Position numbers and translations under genes: made by a program. 64,000 bases of DNA, taken from positions 94,146,501 through 94,210,500 of the forward strand of contig NC_133026.1 of NCBI RefSeq assembly GCF_048771995.1, given 5' to 3'. Origin of the DNA: Taeniopygia guttata (Eukaryota > Chordata > Aves > Passeriformes > Estrildidae). The notes beneath the pieces were generated by a model. That model saw only the letters and a program-made list of their open reading frames with translations. It ran no database searches and was not told the origin of the DNA. Numbering within the stretch: position 1 is the stretch's first letter; every line of letters starts with the position of its first letter. Shown here one piece after another: positions 28,866-52,900 of this stretch.

Positions 28866-29093
28866 TTTATTTGCTAGTGTCCTTTGGAATTTAGTTACCT
28901 CAGTTACCTCATCAGTTTGCTCTAGAAGCCATTTCTATCATAAAGTGATTCTTTTGTAGACAGCTGATACCATCATCATGATCCAATAGCGCAGGAACTA
29001 TTACAGGTATATGCAATATTATTTTAATGAAAGAAAATATTTTCAATTTCTAATAAACATACCCAGAGTTTTCTTTCAAGGCTCCAGAACACC
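28866..29093 (-). other. C18orf63: Putative C18orf63 3' UTR and poly(A) signal
   Basis: On the minus strand an AATAAA lies at 28871-28866, about 225 nt after the tentative stop codon. A second occurs at 28742-28737. Either could end the transcript. This depends on exon 12 being correct. Confidence 0.4.
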
Positions 29094-43122
<14,029 letters not shown>

Positions 43123-43152
43123 GGTATGTTGTTGATTGCCCTCATGCAACAC

Positions 43153-45359
43153 CTGGGTATTATAATAAAAAAATAAATAATTTTTGTAAAGCTGGTAGGT
43201 GTTTGTTTACAGAACTTTATATGTTATTAGGTAAATGAATAATCAATTATCTCTTGATTAAGAATATAGAGAAAATATAACGTGATTTGGTCAGATAAAA
43301 CTGCTGAATATCCTTTTTGTATATATAATGCATTATACTTGAAAAAATAATTATTTGCAAGAGCCAAAATATTCAGAGTAAATACAAGGACAAAAGAATA
43401 CAGAGTACATGTATGATCCTTGCCATATTAACTGAGCACATACAATGGAATTCTGTTATTTTTGGAACTTCACAAAAAACACTGAAAAGAACCCAAAGAA
43501 CCAGAATTTCAGACTAAGAATATGATTCTTTGATGCAGTACTAAGAAATTACATGTGAATGGGAATAACATGAAGTCACATTACCCATCTTGCTGAGTGC
43601 CTGTGGTGTGCTCCTTTGCCCTGCAGCACAGGCCAGGCACAGTGTAATGTTCATATAATATTCATGAGAGAAAAAAGAAAATCTAATATTTCATTACTTG
43701 AAGAAAAATACACCTTTTAACTGTAGCATCTTTTTCAATCAAAGTATTTCAAAGAAAGACAGGTAGCGAGAAAGCCAGGAACGAATACTGCACACCAGAA
43801 AAAACTGGTTTAATATTTCTTCCCTTTCCAAACCCTAAAACAATTTTAGGAAATTATCTCACCAGCACAGTGAGGACAGCAATAAATATTTTGATCCCAA
43901 ATTTTATGAACTCACCAGGTACTCACCTGAAAAGCAATTTTGTAAATTGTGATAAAACAATTATGAACTGGAAGCATATTTTGAGAAACAATGTCAAAGA
44001 TAACTTTGCTGTTCTGATTTTGCTTTGCTTTCTTTACAGTGTAACAATTTAAACAGATTAACCTCCATCATATCCAAGAAAAATCAGAAGATGAGTGTTT
44101 TATAACTGTCATTTAAAATAAAATAAACCTTTTTTCTTTCTTATCCTTAAAGGAAAACACATTTCAAATTTTTTTCGGCAGTCCTGAAAAGCAGGGTTTT
44201 TTTTAAATGCCAGCCAAAACTATCACTTCATCAGAGAATTCCAAAAGCCTCAGCTCAAGGGAAAGCTCAGTTTTAAACAAATGAGAAAAAATCTCATCCT
44301 TTTGCAACCATGGAAAAGAAAGCCTGAGTCTGAGGCTTTCATAATATTTATTGGGGGTTTTTGTGGCAGAGATGTTGAAAACACATGCTGCAATGCCCCA
44401 GAGCCCTGCTTGCTGTTTGAGGATGACTCCCCTGTGGAAACAACTAGCTGTATTAAGCCTAAGTTAAATCTTCCCAGACATCTTAAAAGCTAATGGGACA
44501 GGGCAGAAGCAAAAGGCTTCTCCCTTCAGGGGAGAGGATAAAGAGAAAAGTAGCAGTTAACACGAACTGCCAATTAAGAAAGAACTACTGGTTATAAATC
44601 CTCGGAAATGAACACAACCGCCCTCTGAACAAGAGGACTTTACATGTGAGGGAGAAATCGGACTTTTACATGCCAATAATCAAAGCACGTGAACTCGAAA
44701 CCTGAGCTCCTGCTAAACTGAACAGAACATCAGTCAGGGAATGGCTATCCCTGTCTTTTCTGCCTGAACAGGCAACTAAAGCCCAGAGCTCGGCAGCAGT
44801 ATTTGCAATTTTCAGTAACAACCTGGAAGTCGGAGTGAAGAACCTCCTTCTCAAAGCTGGGAACAACACCCATGGGAGGGAGAGTAGCTACTCTTACTGT
44901 CGGGCTGACTGAAAAGTTGAGGCGGGATCTGAAGATGGTGGTGACATTCAAAGAAGCACACAGCTGTCCTGCACTCAGGCTCGGGGAGCAGAAGTTAAGC
45001 ACCAGTTTTCAGGAAGGGTGACACGTCACGCTGGGTAAGCTTTATGCTACAAAAAAAAAAACCCTCCACAAATCCAGCCTATAATCATGCCTCAATGTGT
45101 CCATGGGGTTATTGCTGCTGAGGCATCCAAGTTGTGTTGGCCGTGACGGTGGGATATGGGGACCCATACTGAAATACAGACAAAGCCATCACACGCATCT
45201 GAGATCAGAGCAAAGGAAACATATTTTACCTCAGCCAAAACTGCAGGGAAACAGGATGCTGGACTGGTGAGAGAGCCTCACCGAGAGAAGGGGAAGGCAC
45301 TGCTCCCTGTGCCCTCAGCCCACCTGGCAGCCAAGCAGGGCAGTGCCACAGGGAAGCCT
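43153..45359. other. Upstream spacer of C18orf63
   Basis: AT-rich up to about 44.6 kb, then rising in GC toward the CpG blocks. It probably contains the untranslated first exon or exons of C18orf63 on the minus strand. No coding exon was recognised. Confidence 0.5.
44898..45000 (-). other. Possible C18orf63 5' UTR exon region
   Basis: C18orf63 coding exon 1 appears to have its own splice acceptor (about 43153), so at least one untranslated exon should lie upstream on the minus strand. Two candidate donors are ACA|GTAAGAG at 44897 and GAG|GTAAAA at 45229. The choice and the transcription start cannot be settled from sequence alone. Confidence 0.25.
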
Positions 45360-45730
45360 CGCTCCAAGCCCCGCGGGGGAGCTCTCCCGAGGCGGGGCGA
45401 GGGACTCGTTAGCCAGCCGGGAGGTTTAGAGGAGCTGTGTGGAAGCACCTGTGGCAGGGGCGCTCCCGCCGGGATCGCCTCACGGTCTGCGCGGGAAAAG
45501 CGGCCGCGGCCGCCTCCCGCCTTCGAGCACTGCCCCCTGCGGGATCAGCGAGGGTGTGGGACTTCCCGGGCAGCCCCTGCCTGCTGGGACACCGCCAGGA
45601 GAGGCAGGGCGTTCGGGCGGTCACAGCGTCGGGCAGAGCCCCGGCAGAGCCGCGCTGTGTCCGGGTGTAACTCAGCCCGCGCTCGGCGCCACGCGTGCCC
45701 ATGGCACGGGCGCTTTAGCCGGGCACAGGC
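45360..45730. promoter_or_regulatory. CpG-rich block between C18orf63 and CYB5A
   Basis: A second strongly GC- and CpG-rich stretch lies about 1 kb upstream of the CYB5A start and 2.3 kb upstream of the C18orf63 start codon. It lies on the C18orf63 side of the nested CR1, so it may serve the divergent transcript or be the outer part of one original island split by repeat insertion. No protein gene is supported in it. Open frames here are the usual by-product of GC-rich sequence. Confidence 0.6.
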
Positions 45731-45792
45731 AGCTCTTCGCCGAGCCGGGGCGCCAGCCGGCTTTACCACAGCGGAATGAGGATAATTGAGCT

Positions 45793-46346
45793 GAGATGTT
45801 AGGAAAAAAAACCTTTATTGCGAGGGTGCTGAGGCACTGGAACAGGCTGCCCAGGGAGCCTGAATCACAGCTTGTTAGGGTTGGAAGGCCCCTCTGGAGA
45901 TGATCTAGTCCAACGCCCTTGCCAAGGCAGGGTCACCTGGAGCAGGCTTCACAGGAACACGTACAGGTCGGTTTTGAGTGTCTCTAGAGAGGACTCCACA
46001 CCTCCCTGGCCGTCCCCACCCGGCCCATCTGTGCCACTCTCAATGTAAACTTCTTCATGTTAAGGTGAAACTTCTTGTTTTTTAGTTTATGGCCATTGCT
46101 CCTCGTCCTGTTTTACTGAAAAGAATGACAGCTCCCCGAGTCTCTTCCCATAAGCAGTGCTGTAGACTCCTAAACATCTTTGTGGCCCTGTGCTGTACAC
46201 TCTCCAGCAGTTCCTTATCTTTCTTGTACTGGAAGTGTTCAAGGTCTGGCTGGATCGGACTTTGCACACTCTTGTCTATTGGTCCCCAAATCAGGGGAAT
46301 TGGAACTAGATGACCTAAAAGGTCCGTTTCAACCCAAACCATTCCA
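45793..46346. mobile_element. Nested CR1 LINE fragments
   Basis: A plus-oriented CR1 3' segment (45793 to about 45860, containing the typical CACTGGAACAGGCTGCCCAG) is interrupted by a minus-oriented CR1 piece (about 45861-46237). The plus-oriented copy then resumes with GTGTTCAAGG and ends in its 3' tail near 46346 (AACCCAAACCATTCCA). The minus piece still encodes, with breaks, a remnant of the ORF2 C terminus (ESVQHRATKM). It separates the two CpG-rich blocks. Junctions are accurate to about 10 bp. Confidence 0.85.
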
Positions 46347-46554
46347 GCGCGGCTCTACATTGCAAATCGGCGATTAGCTCGCCGCAGCGCACACCGGCAG
46401 CCCCGCAGCCCGCGGCTGCCAAAGGTGGCGAACGCTGGGGTGACTACCACCCCAGGGAGTGCACAGTAGAGCAGCCGCGACTCCGGTGCCCAGCACCGAC
46501 GGAGGCGCGGCCGAGCCCAGCGGGGACTGCCCCGGCAGCATCCCCGCGGCCGGT

Positions 46555-46663
46555 CACGTGGGACGGGGGGAGGCGGGAGAGGGCGGGGCATTACGTCACA
46601 AGTCCCGCCCCTGGCCGCCGCCAGACTGCCCGTCTGCTTTGAGTGGCATTGCCATCCGCCAAT
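46555..46663 (+). promoter_or_regulatory. CYB5A: CYB5A core-promoter motif cluster: E-box, GC boxes, CRE, CCAAT
   Basis: Within about 110 bp are an E-box CACGTG (46555-46560), a GC box GGGCGGGG (46581-46588), a CRE-like TTACGTCA (46591-46598), an inverted GC box CCCGCCCC (46604-46611) and CCAAT (46659-46663). The spacing from the start codon (140-245 nt) fits a TATA-less CpG promoter. Candidate binders by motif are USF/MITF-type bHLH, Sp/KLF, CREB/ATF and NF-Y. Function is inferred, not shown. Confidence 0.65.
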
Positions 46664-46765
46664 GAGCAGCCGGCAGGGCGGGCGGGGCGGGGCGGTGCGG
46701 GTGGTGATAGGGCCTGCGGCGGGGGCCTGGCGTGTGCGCGGTGTCGGGCTGCGGCGGTGCGGTGC

Positions 46766-46790
46766 GGGACGGGACGGGACGGGACGGGAC
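46766..46790 (+). repeat. CYB5A: (GGGAC)5 tract in CYB5A 5' UTR
   Basis: Five perfect copies of GGGAC end 10 nt before the ATG at 46801. Five GGG runs separated by 2-nt loops satisfy the usual G-quadruplex pattern in the sense (mRNA) strand. As a microsatellite it may vary in copy number. Confidence 0.85.
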
Positions 46791-46800
46791 GGCGCGGGAG

Positions 46801-46944
46801 ATGGTGGGCTCCAGCGAGACCGAAAAAGAGCCGTGGCGGGGCCGCTACTACCGGCTGGAGGAGGTGCAGAAGCACAACAACAGCCAGAGCACCTGGATCA
46901 TTATCCACAACCGCATCTACGATGTCACCAAGTTCCTGGACGAG
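46801..46944 (+). CDS. CYB5A: CYB5A coding exon 1
   Basis: Encodes residues 1-48, from [10 protein letters not shown] through TKFLDE. It ends exactly at a codon boundary with donor GAG|GTGGGT. It lies in the CpG-rich block, and the ATG follows the GGGAC pentamer tract after a gap of 10 nt. The following intron is about 9.2 kb. Confidence 0.97.
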
Positions 46945-49900
46945 GTGGGTGCCCGCGGTGTGCCCCCGGCGGGCTCCCCTCCGCCCGCTCCGGCCCGCGG
47001 GAGCGGCGCGGCGGGAGCCGCCCTCGGGGCCGCGATAGCAGCCGGCAGGAAGAGCCGCGGGGCGGGACCGGGACCGGGACCGGGCGCCTCTCGGGCAGGA
47101 GAATCCCGCGGGTGCCGTGCACGCCGGCTACGCCACCGTGTCATCCGCTGTGCGCCCGCCTGGGGCTTTCGGATTTGAATTTGCAGTAAATAAGGACAAG
47201 GAGAAAAAAATGGAGTCAGTGTGGAGGGCTGAGATAGGCGGGCTGACTGTGTGAATCTTAGGTACCAAGAGTGGGGCCGAGTCCATCGGCTTCTTGCTTT
47301 GGTGTGCCCACTGAAAATAGAATAAAAAGTGAAGACTCAGCTGGGACCCAGAGCCGTATTATCTTGTGAACTAAAAGGTCAGGAACTCCTCTCTTCACAC
47401 TATTGTAGTGTGTGTTGTATTATGGAATGGGAAAGAAACTTCACAAAGTGAAAGGAAAGTACCACAACATACAAAGTATCACAGATCTTGGGGTTACTCT
47501 AATAGTCACAGAAACATAAAATTGTTTGGATTGGAAGAGGCGTTAGAGCTCCACTCATTCCAGCCCCCTGCCAAGGGCAGAGACACTTCCACTAGACCAG
47601 GTTACTCCCAACCCTTGTCCTTGAACACGTGCAGGGATGTGGCATTCCCAGCTTCTCTGTGCAACCTCAGCCAATGTCTCACTCCTGTCACTATAAAAAC
47701 ATTCTTCCTTATATCCAGTCCTTGCTAAAGCCTCTTGGTCACAGTAGCTTGTGCTCCTATCTGCCAAATTTGTACGTCCTGGGTAGCATTAAGCCCTGGG
47801 TGGTCTTTTTTTGCAGGATGTGGCATTACATACAGGCTGTCAGGTTCAGAAAATTAGGGTGGCTTGCACTGCTGCCCTAATCCGCGCTGTGCGGGATGTG
47901 TGGTGCTGCAAAGCTGCACCAGTTCCAGCTCTAGCGTAGTGCACAGAGGCAAGTTCCATTCCTTCGGCTTTGTTTCGCTGGGACTCTTTTCTTCCCAGTT
48001 AGTGGTTGATGTTTTTGATCTTTGGCAGACAGCAGTTGATGTAATCATTGATAGTCATGGTTAACAAAGAAGCATTTTAGTTACCGGACTAAAACATTAT
48101 TCAGTGGAAATGCAGAACTAAAACTACCACTTTTTTTTGCAGTAGTTGAATGGTGCTGGGATTTAGATATTTTGAGTTTTCTCCCTTGCTCTGTATTTCC
48201 AGTTAGCAAAGTTAAAATCACAGGATCAATTTAGTTGGAAAAGACCTCTGAGATATCATCCGGTCTTTGACCAAACATCACTGTGTCAATTAGACCATGG
48301 TAGTAAGTGGCATATCCAGTCTTTAAAACTGTCAGGGACAGTGACTGCCACCTCTTTTGGCAGCCCATTTCAATGTCTGATCACCTTTCTGTGAAGAAAT
48401 TCTTCCTAAAAGCAACCAATTAAAAAGTGTATGGTAGGCTCACATTAATTTCTTGAAGAATACAGTTTAGATGGGTAGAGACATGATGGATTTTAAGCAT
48501 CAATAGTTCTGTAGCCCCATCTTGATTTTTGTGCTTGTAAACTTCCAATTCAAAGGAGAAACAAAGCATTTTCCAAGGGAGGGTTGACAAGCAATTTTTC
48601 AAAGGCGGTGTTGACACAGGTAGTATTTCATTCTTAAGCTGCGTGTCAATGCAAATTGTTTGGCTTTTCAGCAAGGCAGATTATGAAACTGATCTACTGA
48701 CTCTTCCTTCATTATTTCTCATCTAGCTGTGCCCCTGGTCATCTTCATCCATTAGTTATGGACATCGCTGTATCGTTATGCAGTCAGGGCCAGTTTAATT
48801 ATAGAAGCTCTGGAGGAGAATGCACCTTTTTGTCTAGTCTGAGAAACTGAATTAGCTTTTGGGAACTTGATCAGTTTTGTGTTGTTTGTGCATATTGTTC
48901 AGATTGAGAAGGCAGAAACAAAAATACACACCTTAGAAAAACCATAAACCTAACCCCACCCAAGATAAAATAACATTTGGCAAAAAAAAAAAATCCAGGA
49001 TCTAATGAGCTTTTGAGTTTAAGTAGTTGCACAGCCTCTTCCTTCAGTACATATGGTGAAGTTGGTAAATATTAAGAGGCATCACCTTGTGTAAATTTCT
49101 CCAAGAAAACCTAATTTTCATCATTCAGGCCAACACTGATAATTTGGTAGCATATCAAGCTAATTCAGTTTGTAAGTATTTAAATAGTTGGGTTTTGGAC
49201 AATGTAGGGGATGTATTGAGACGCTCTGGTATGTGTAAGTCAGACTTCAACCTCACACTAAACAGCTTTCAATAGAACATGGCTGGTTTTGAGCTGGAAT
49301 TTTAAAGACATTCTGAGATAATAAATGAGATTGTTGGAAACAGTTAGCTGAAATATTTTAAGTGCTACATTTTAAGAAGCTACAGTCCTAGGGAAAGTTT
49401 TTTGCCATTTTGATATTGATTGTTTTGGGGATTTTTGTTATGGAACTCTTTGATTAGGATAGTATGTAGGGCACTTTTTAAACCTTTTTTTATGAATGCT
49501 TTTGGTACTTAGTTTATCAAGTGTTATGCTAATTCTTTTGATAGTGTCAGACACCCTGAGACACATGTGACAGCTGAGGAGAAATTGAAGCTAGCTTCTT
49601 GCTGGCTCATTCTAGAATCCAGTAAAAAATCAATGTGAGGGTTATGTTAGCTGTTTCAATAGCATTATGGGTAAAGTCAGATTTATTTCTTGCAGTTCCT
49701 TTTAGAAGTAGAAAAGCTTAACGTATTTTATGACTTAAATGTGGGCCACTGAAATTTGAGTCCAATAGTATTAAAAAGGGTGGACTGCTAAAGCGTCACC
49801 TCACTCATTCGCTTCCCAAGCAGTACATAAGTATCAGTTTACTGGGGAGTGAAGAGCTGGGAGCAGCAGCTAAGCTCACCTGTCCTGTTTCTTAAACCAA

Positions 49901-52900
49901 TAAGCCATCTTTTCAGCTACTGTATTAATCTATGGAAATATTTTCTTAGTAATGATGAAGCTGAAAATTTACTGTGCTTCAATCTTGAAGTCACCTTAGG
50001 TGCTCTTGTGCTTAATAAGTGAAAGTGTGATGCTGTTTTTCACTCCATTACAGTAATTAAAGGGTGTACTCCCTCTGTCCACCTGTTGTCTTCATGGAGC
50101 TTGTAGATGTTTAGTGGAACTTGTTTGGCTTTGGGGGGCAATCAGCCTCTGTGAACACTTGATTGAAGTTAGATAGGAAATGGGCTGGGGTTGGAGACAT
50201 GTATGTGTTGGAGTGGAGGCATCACATGGTGTGACCCATACTAGCTTGGCTTCCTACAGGACAAGGCTTAAAAAAGATCATATGAAATACAGAAAAACTG
50301 CTGAATGAGGAAACAATTGTGTGCTTTGATTATCTTACCTATGAGGTTAATGAAGATTCCAGCAACTGCTTTTTTTTAGTCAGTTTGGTTTTTTCTTTGG
50401 CTTTTTGTTGGTTTTGTTTTTTGATTTTTTTTTCTGGTTTTTTTTTTTTTTTTTTTTTTTTTAAGTGGCAGATGTTGGGGAAAATTCATAGCTTGAATAT
50501 TCATCTTTGAATTTTCTTTTATTTTCCAAGTGTGGGAGAAGAAATCAAGAGACCTCAGATTTTGGAATGCATTATTTAAAATGTCTTGGCAAGAAAGAGT
50601 ATTCTTGAAACCAGAAACTTTGATGTTGTTTGTCATTAAAGACTGTTGGACCTGTGTTGCAGAAGATTTGGGAAACCTTTTTCTTAGCTTGAGGTCTTGT
50701 GGAGGACCCATGTACCACGCAGTGGCTCACTCACCCTCCTGCCCAGTGTATGGGGAGGAGAATCACAAAAAAGGTCAATATAATAACAGTCTAATAACTG
50801 AAATAAAGTAAATGTAACAATAATGGTAATGATAAAGAGAGAGAGAGAAGAAGAAAACCAACAGAAACAAATGGTGCAGCATGTATGTGTTCTCTGCTCA
50901 CTGACTGATACTCACCTGAGCAGTGATTGATGGCTCACAGACAACTCCTCCCAGTTTATGGGTGGAGTGTGACATTTTGTGCTATGGAATATCTCTTTGC
51001 CCATTTTGGGTCAGCTGTCCTGGCTGTGCTTCCTCGCTGGCAGGGCATGGGGCACTGACAAGTCCTTGACTTAGGTGAGCACTACTTGGCTGCAACCAAA
51101 GTATGAGTTCATTAACAACATTATTCTCATGCTGAATCCAAAGCACTGTAGTGTACCAGCTACTAAGAAGAAAATGAACTTTATCTCAGCTAAAACCAGG
51201 ATCTGGTCCTATGTCATTTAAAGGAAAATAGCTACTAGAAATGCATGTGTCCTCACAGCAGGTGGTCATGGCTATATCTGTATTGTAGATAATTGCATAT
51301 ATGAGGAGTTTCTTGTTCTGGAAACCAACTATGGCATTCATCTAATATTAATCTAATACAGATTTATTTAGGTTAATTCAATTGTTAGTGGTCTAAGAAT
51401 TCAGCAAAAACATTATTGGTAAATATTTTTTTTTTTCAATATGGTATGAAGTTGTGCATCCATAGCGCTTTTCCTAAACTTCTCCTAGAATGGACAGCTG
51501 CCACTAAATGTGTTTTGTAATGCTGGTCAAGTAAAGTGCAAAAAGCAAATATTGCTACATAGAACATTTTTCATCATGACCCAGTAGAACAATTAGTTAG
51601 ATTCATGCAGTGTGATGGTGGTGTAGAGGAATAGCATAACTCCTTCCATGTTTAAAGTCATGATCAGCTTGCGCTGGAAGATGCCTTTATTGGCACATTT
51701 GGAGTCTGCCAGTGCACCATGGGAGCTGTTCCTGCAGTCTGAGGATTAGATCCAGTGTTAACACTTCTTTAAGCTCTGATGAAGCTCGCAGGAGAATTTG
51801 AAAATGTTTTAAGAAATAGCACTTCTTAGCACTTATATATTAAACTCTGCAAGCTGTAACTGTTTTGTAAGTCAGGAAATGGGCACTGTTGTAGTTTAAC
51901 CTCAGTACCCTGCAGCCCCTTGTTCAGTGCTCCCCACAGCCCCTTGGTGAGATGGGGAAGGGAATTAGGGAAAAAAGATAAAATGTGTGGGTTGAGATAA
52001 GAACACTTTAATAACTGAAATAAAATATAATAATTGCAACAAAAAGGAAGACAAAAAAATATGCTAACCCATACCCAGCCCCATTGCCAAGCAGCAAGCT
52101 GCAGCCCTCAGCCAGCTCCTTGCAGTTGGCATACTGGGCATGATGTTCTGTGGTATAGAATACCCCTTTAGCCAGTTCAGATCAGCTGTCCTGGCTGTGC
52201 TCTTCCTGGCTTCTTGTGCACCTTCTTGCTGGCAGAGCATGGGACATTGAGAAGTCCTTGAATTAGGGTAAGTGCTGCTTAGCAACTAACTGCAGCATCA
52301 GTGTGTTATCACCAATTATTCCTATATATCACTGAATTATAAGCATTCATATCCCTGAATCCAAAGCACAGCATTGTACCAGCATCCAAGAAGAAAATGC
52401 AACTCTTTTCCAGCTGAAATCAGGGCAGGCACCAAGCTACTGGGTATTTAATTTGCACTTGATCTAAAAGCCTAATGATAGTTTTCAAAAATACACTTTC
52501 AGAGAGAGATCTTCTTTCCTAGGCTCCTGACATTCTACATGAGCTGTCAGTTTCTGTCCTGAAACTTAAATAGATGATAGAAATAATTTGGAGGACTCTT
52601 TTCAGGCTACATGAAAATGCCCTTGAGATAAACAAGCAATTGTCTGTCTGTCCTGCATAATAGAGCTGATGTTCTCTGGGTGCTCCTGGCTCTGTCACTG
52701 CCCACTTTCTGCTTTTCATTCCTGTAGTGTAGAAAGGGAAATGTGAATTTATGAGACTGCCACTAATGGAGACCTTTGCTGATCTTCCTGAAAGTTAAAT
52801 TGGACCCTAAATTTCATTCCTTCGGTATAGGAAGGGAGAGGTCACAGGAGTTTCAAAGGTAGTTATGATTTAATAGTCTTGAACTATGACACTGAGAAAT

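Larger units (their letters stand above)
46350..47150. promoter_or_regulatory. CpG-rich block covering CYB5A promoter, 5' UTR, exon 1 and start of intron 1
   Basis: The base composition shifts sharply to GC-rich with abundant CpG from about 46.35 to 47.15 kb, in an otherwise AT-rich window. This is typical of a housekeeping CpG-island promoter. No TATA box was seen near the expected start, which I place roughly at 46.70-46.76 kb by inference from motif positions. Confidence 0.85.

Noticed and set aside
45156-45779. 207-codon plus-strand frame, the longest on that strand
   Set aside because: It sits in the CpG-rich block, where stop codons are rare. It is rich in Arg/Ala/Gly/Pro, matches no family I know, and several overlapping frames on both strands are equally open.
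46082-46342. 86-codon minus-strand frame
   Set aside because: It is derived from the antisense CR1 piece (VQHRATKM remnant) and crosses the junction with the plus-strand CR1.
46643-47189. Overlapping long frames around CYB5A exon 1
   Set aside because: They are shadows of the GC-rich exon or read-through into intron 1. Only the frame starting at 46801 and leaving at the 46944 donor matches cytochrome b5.
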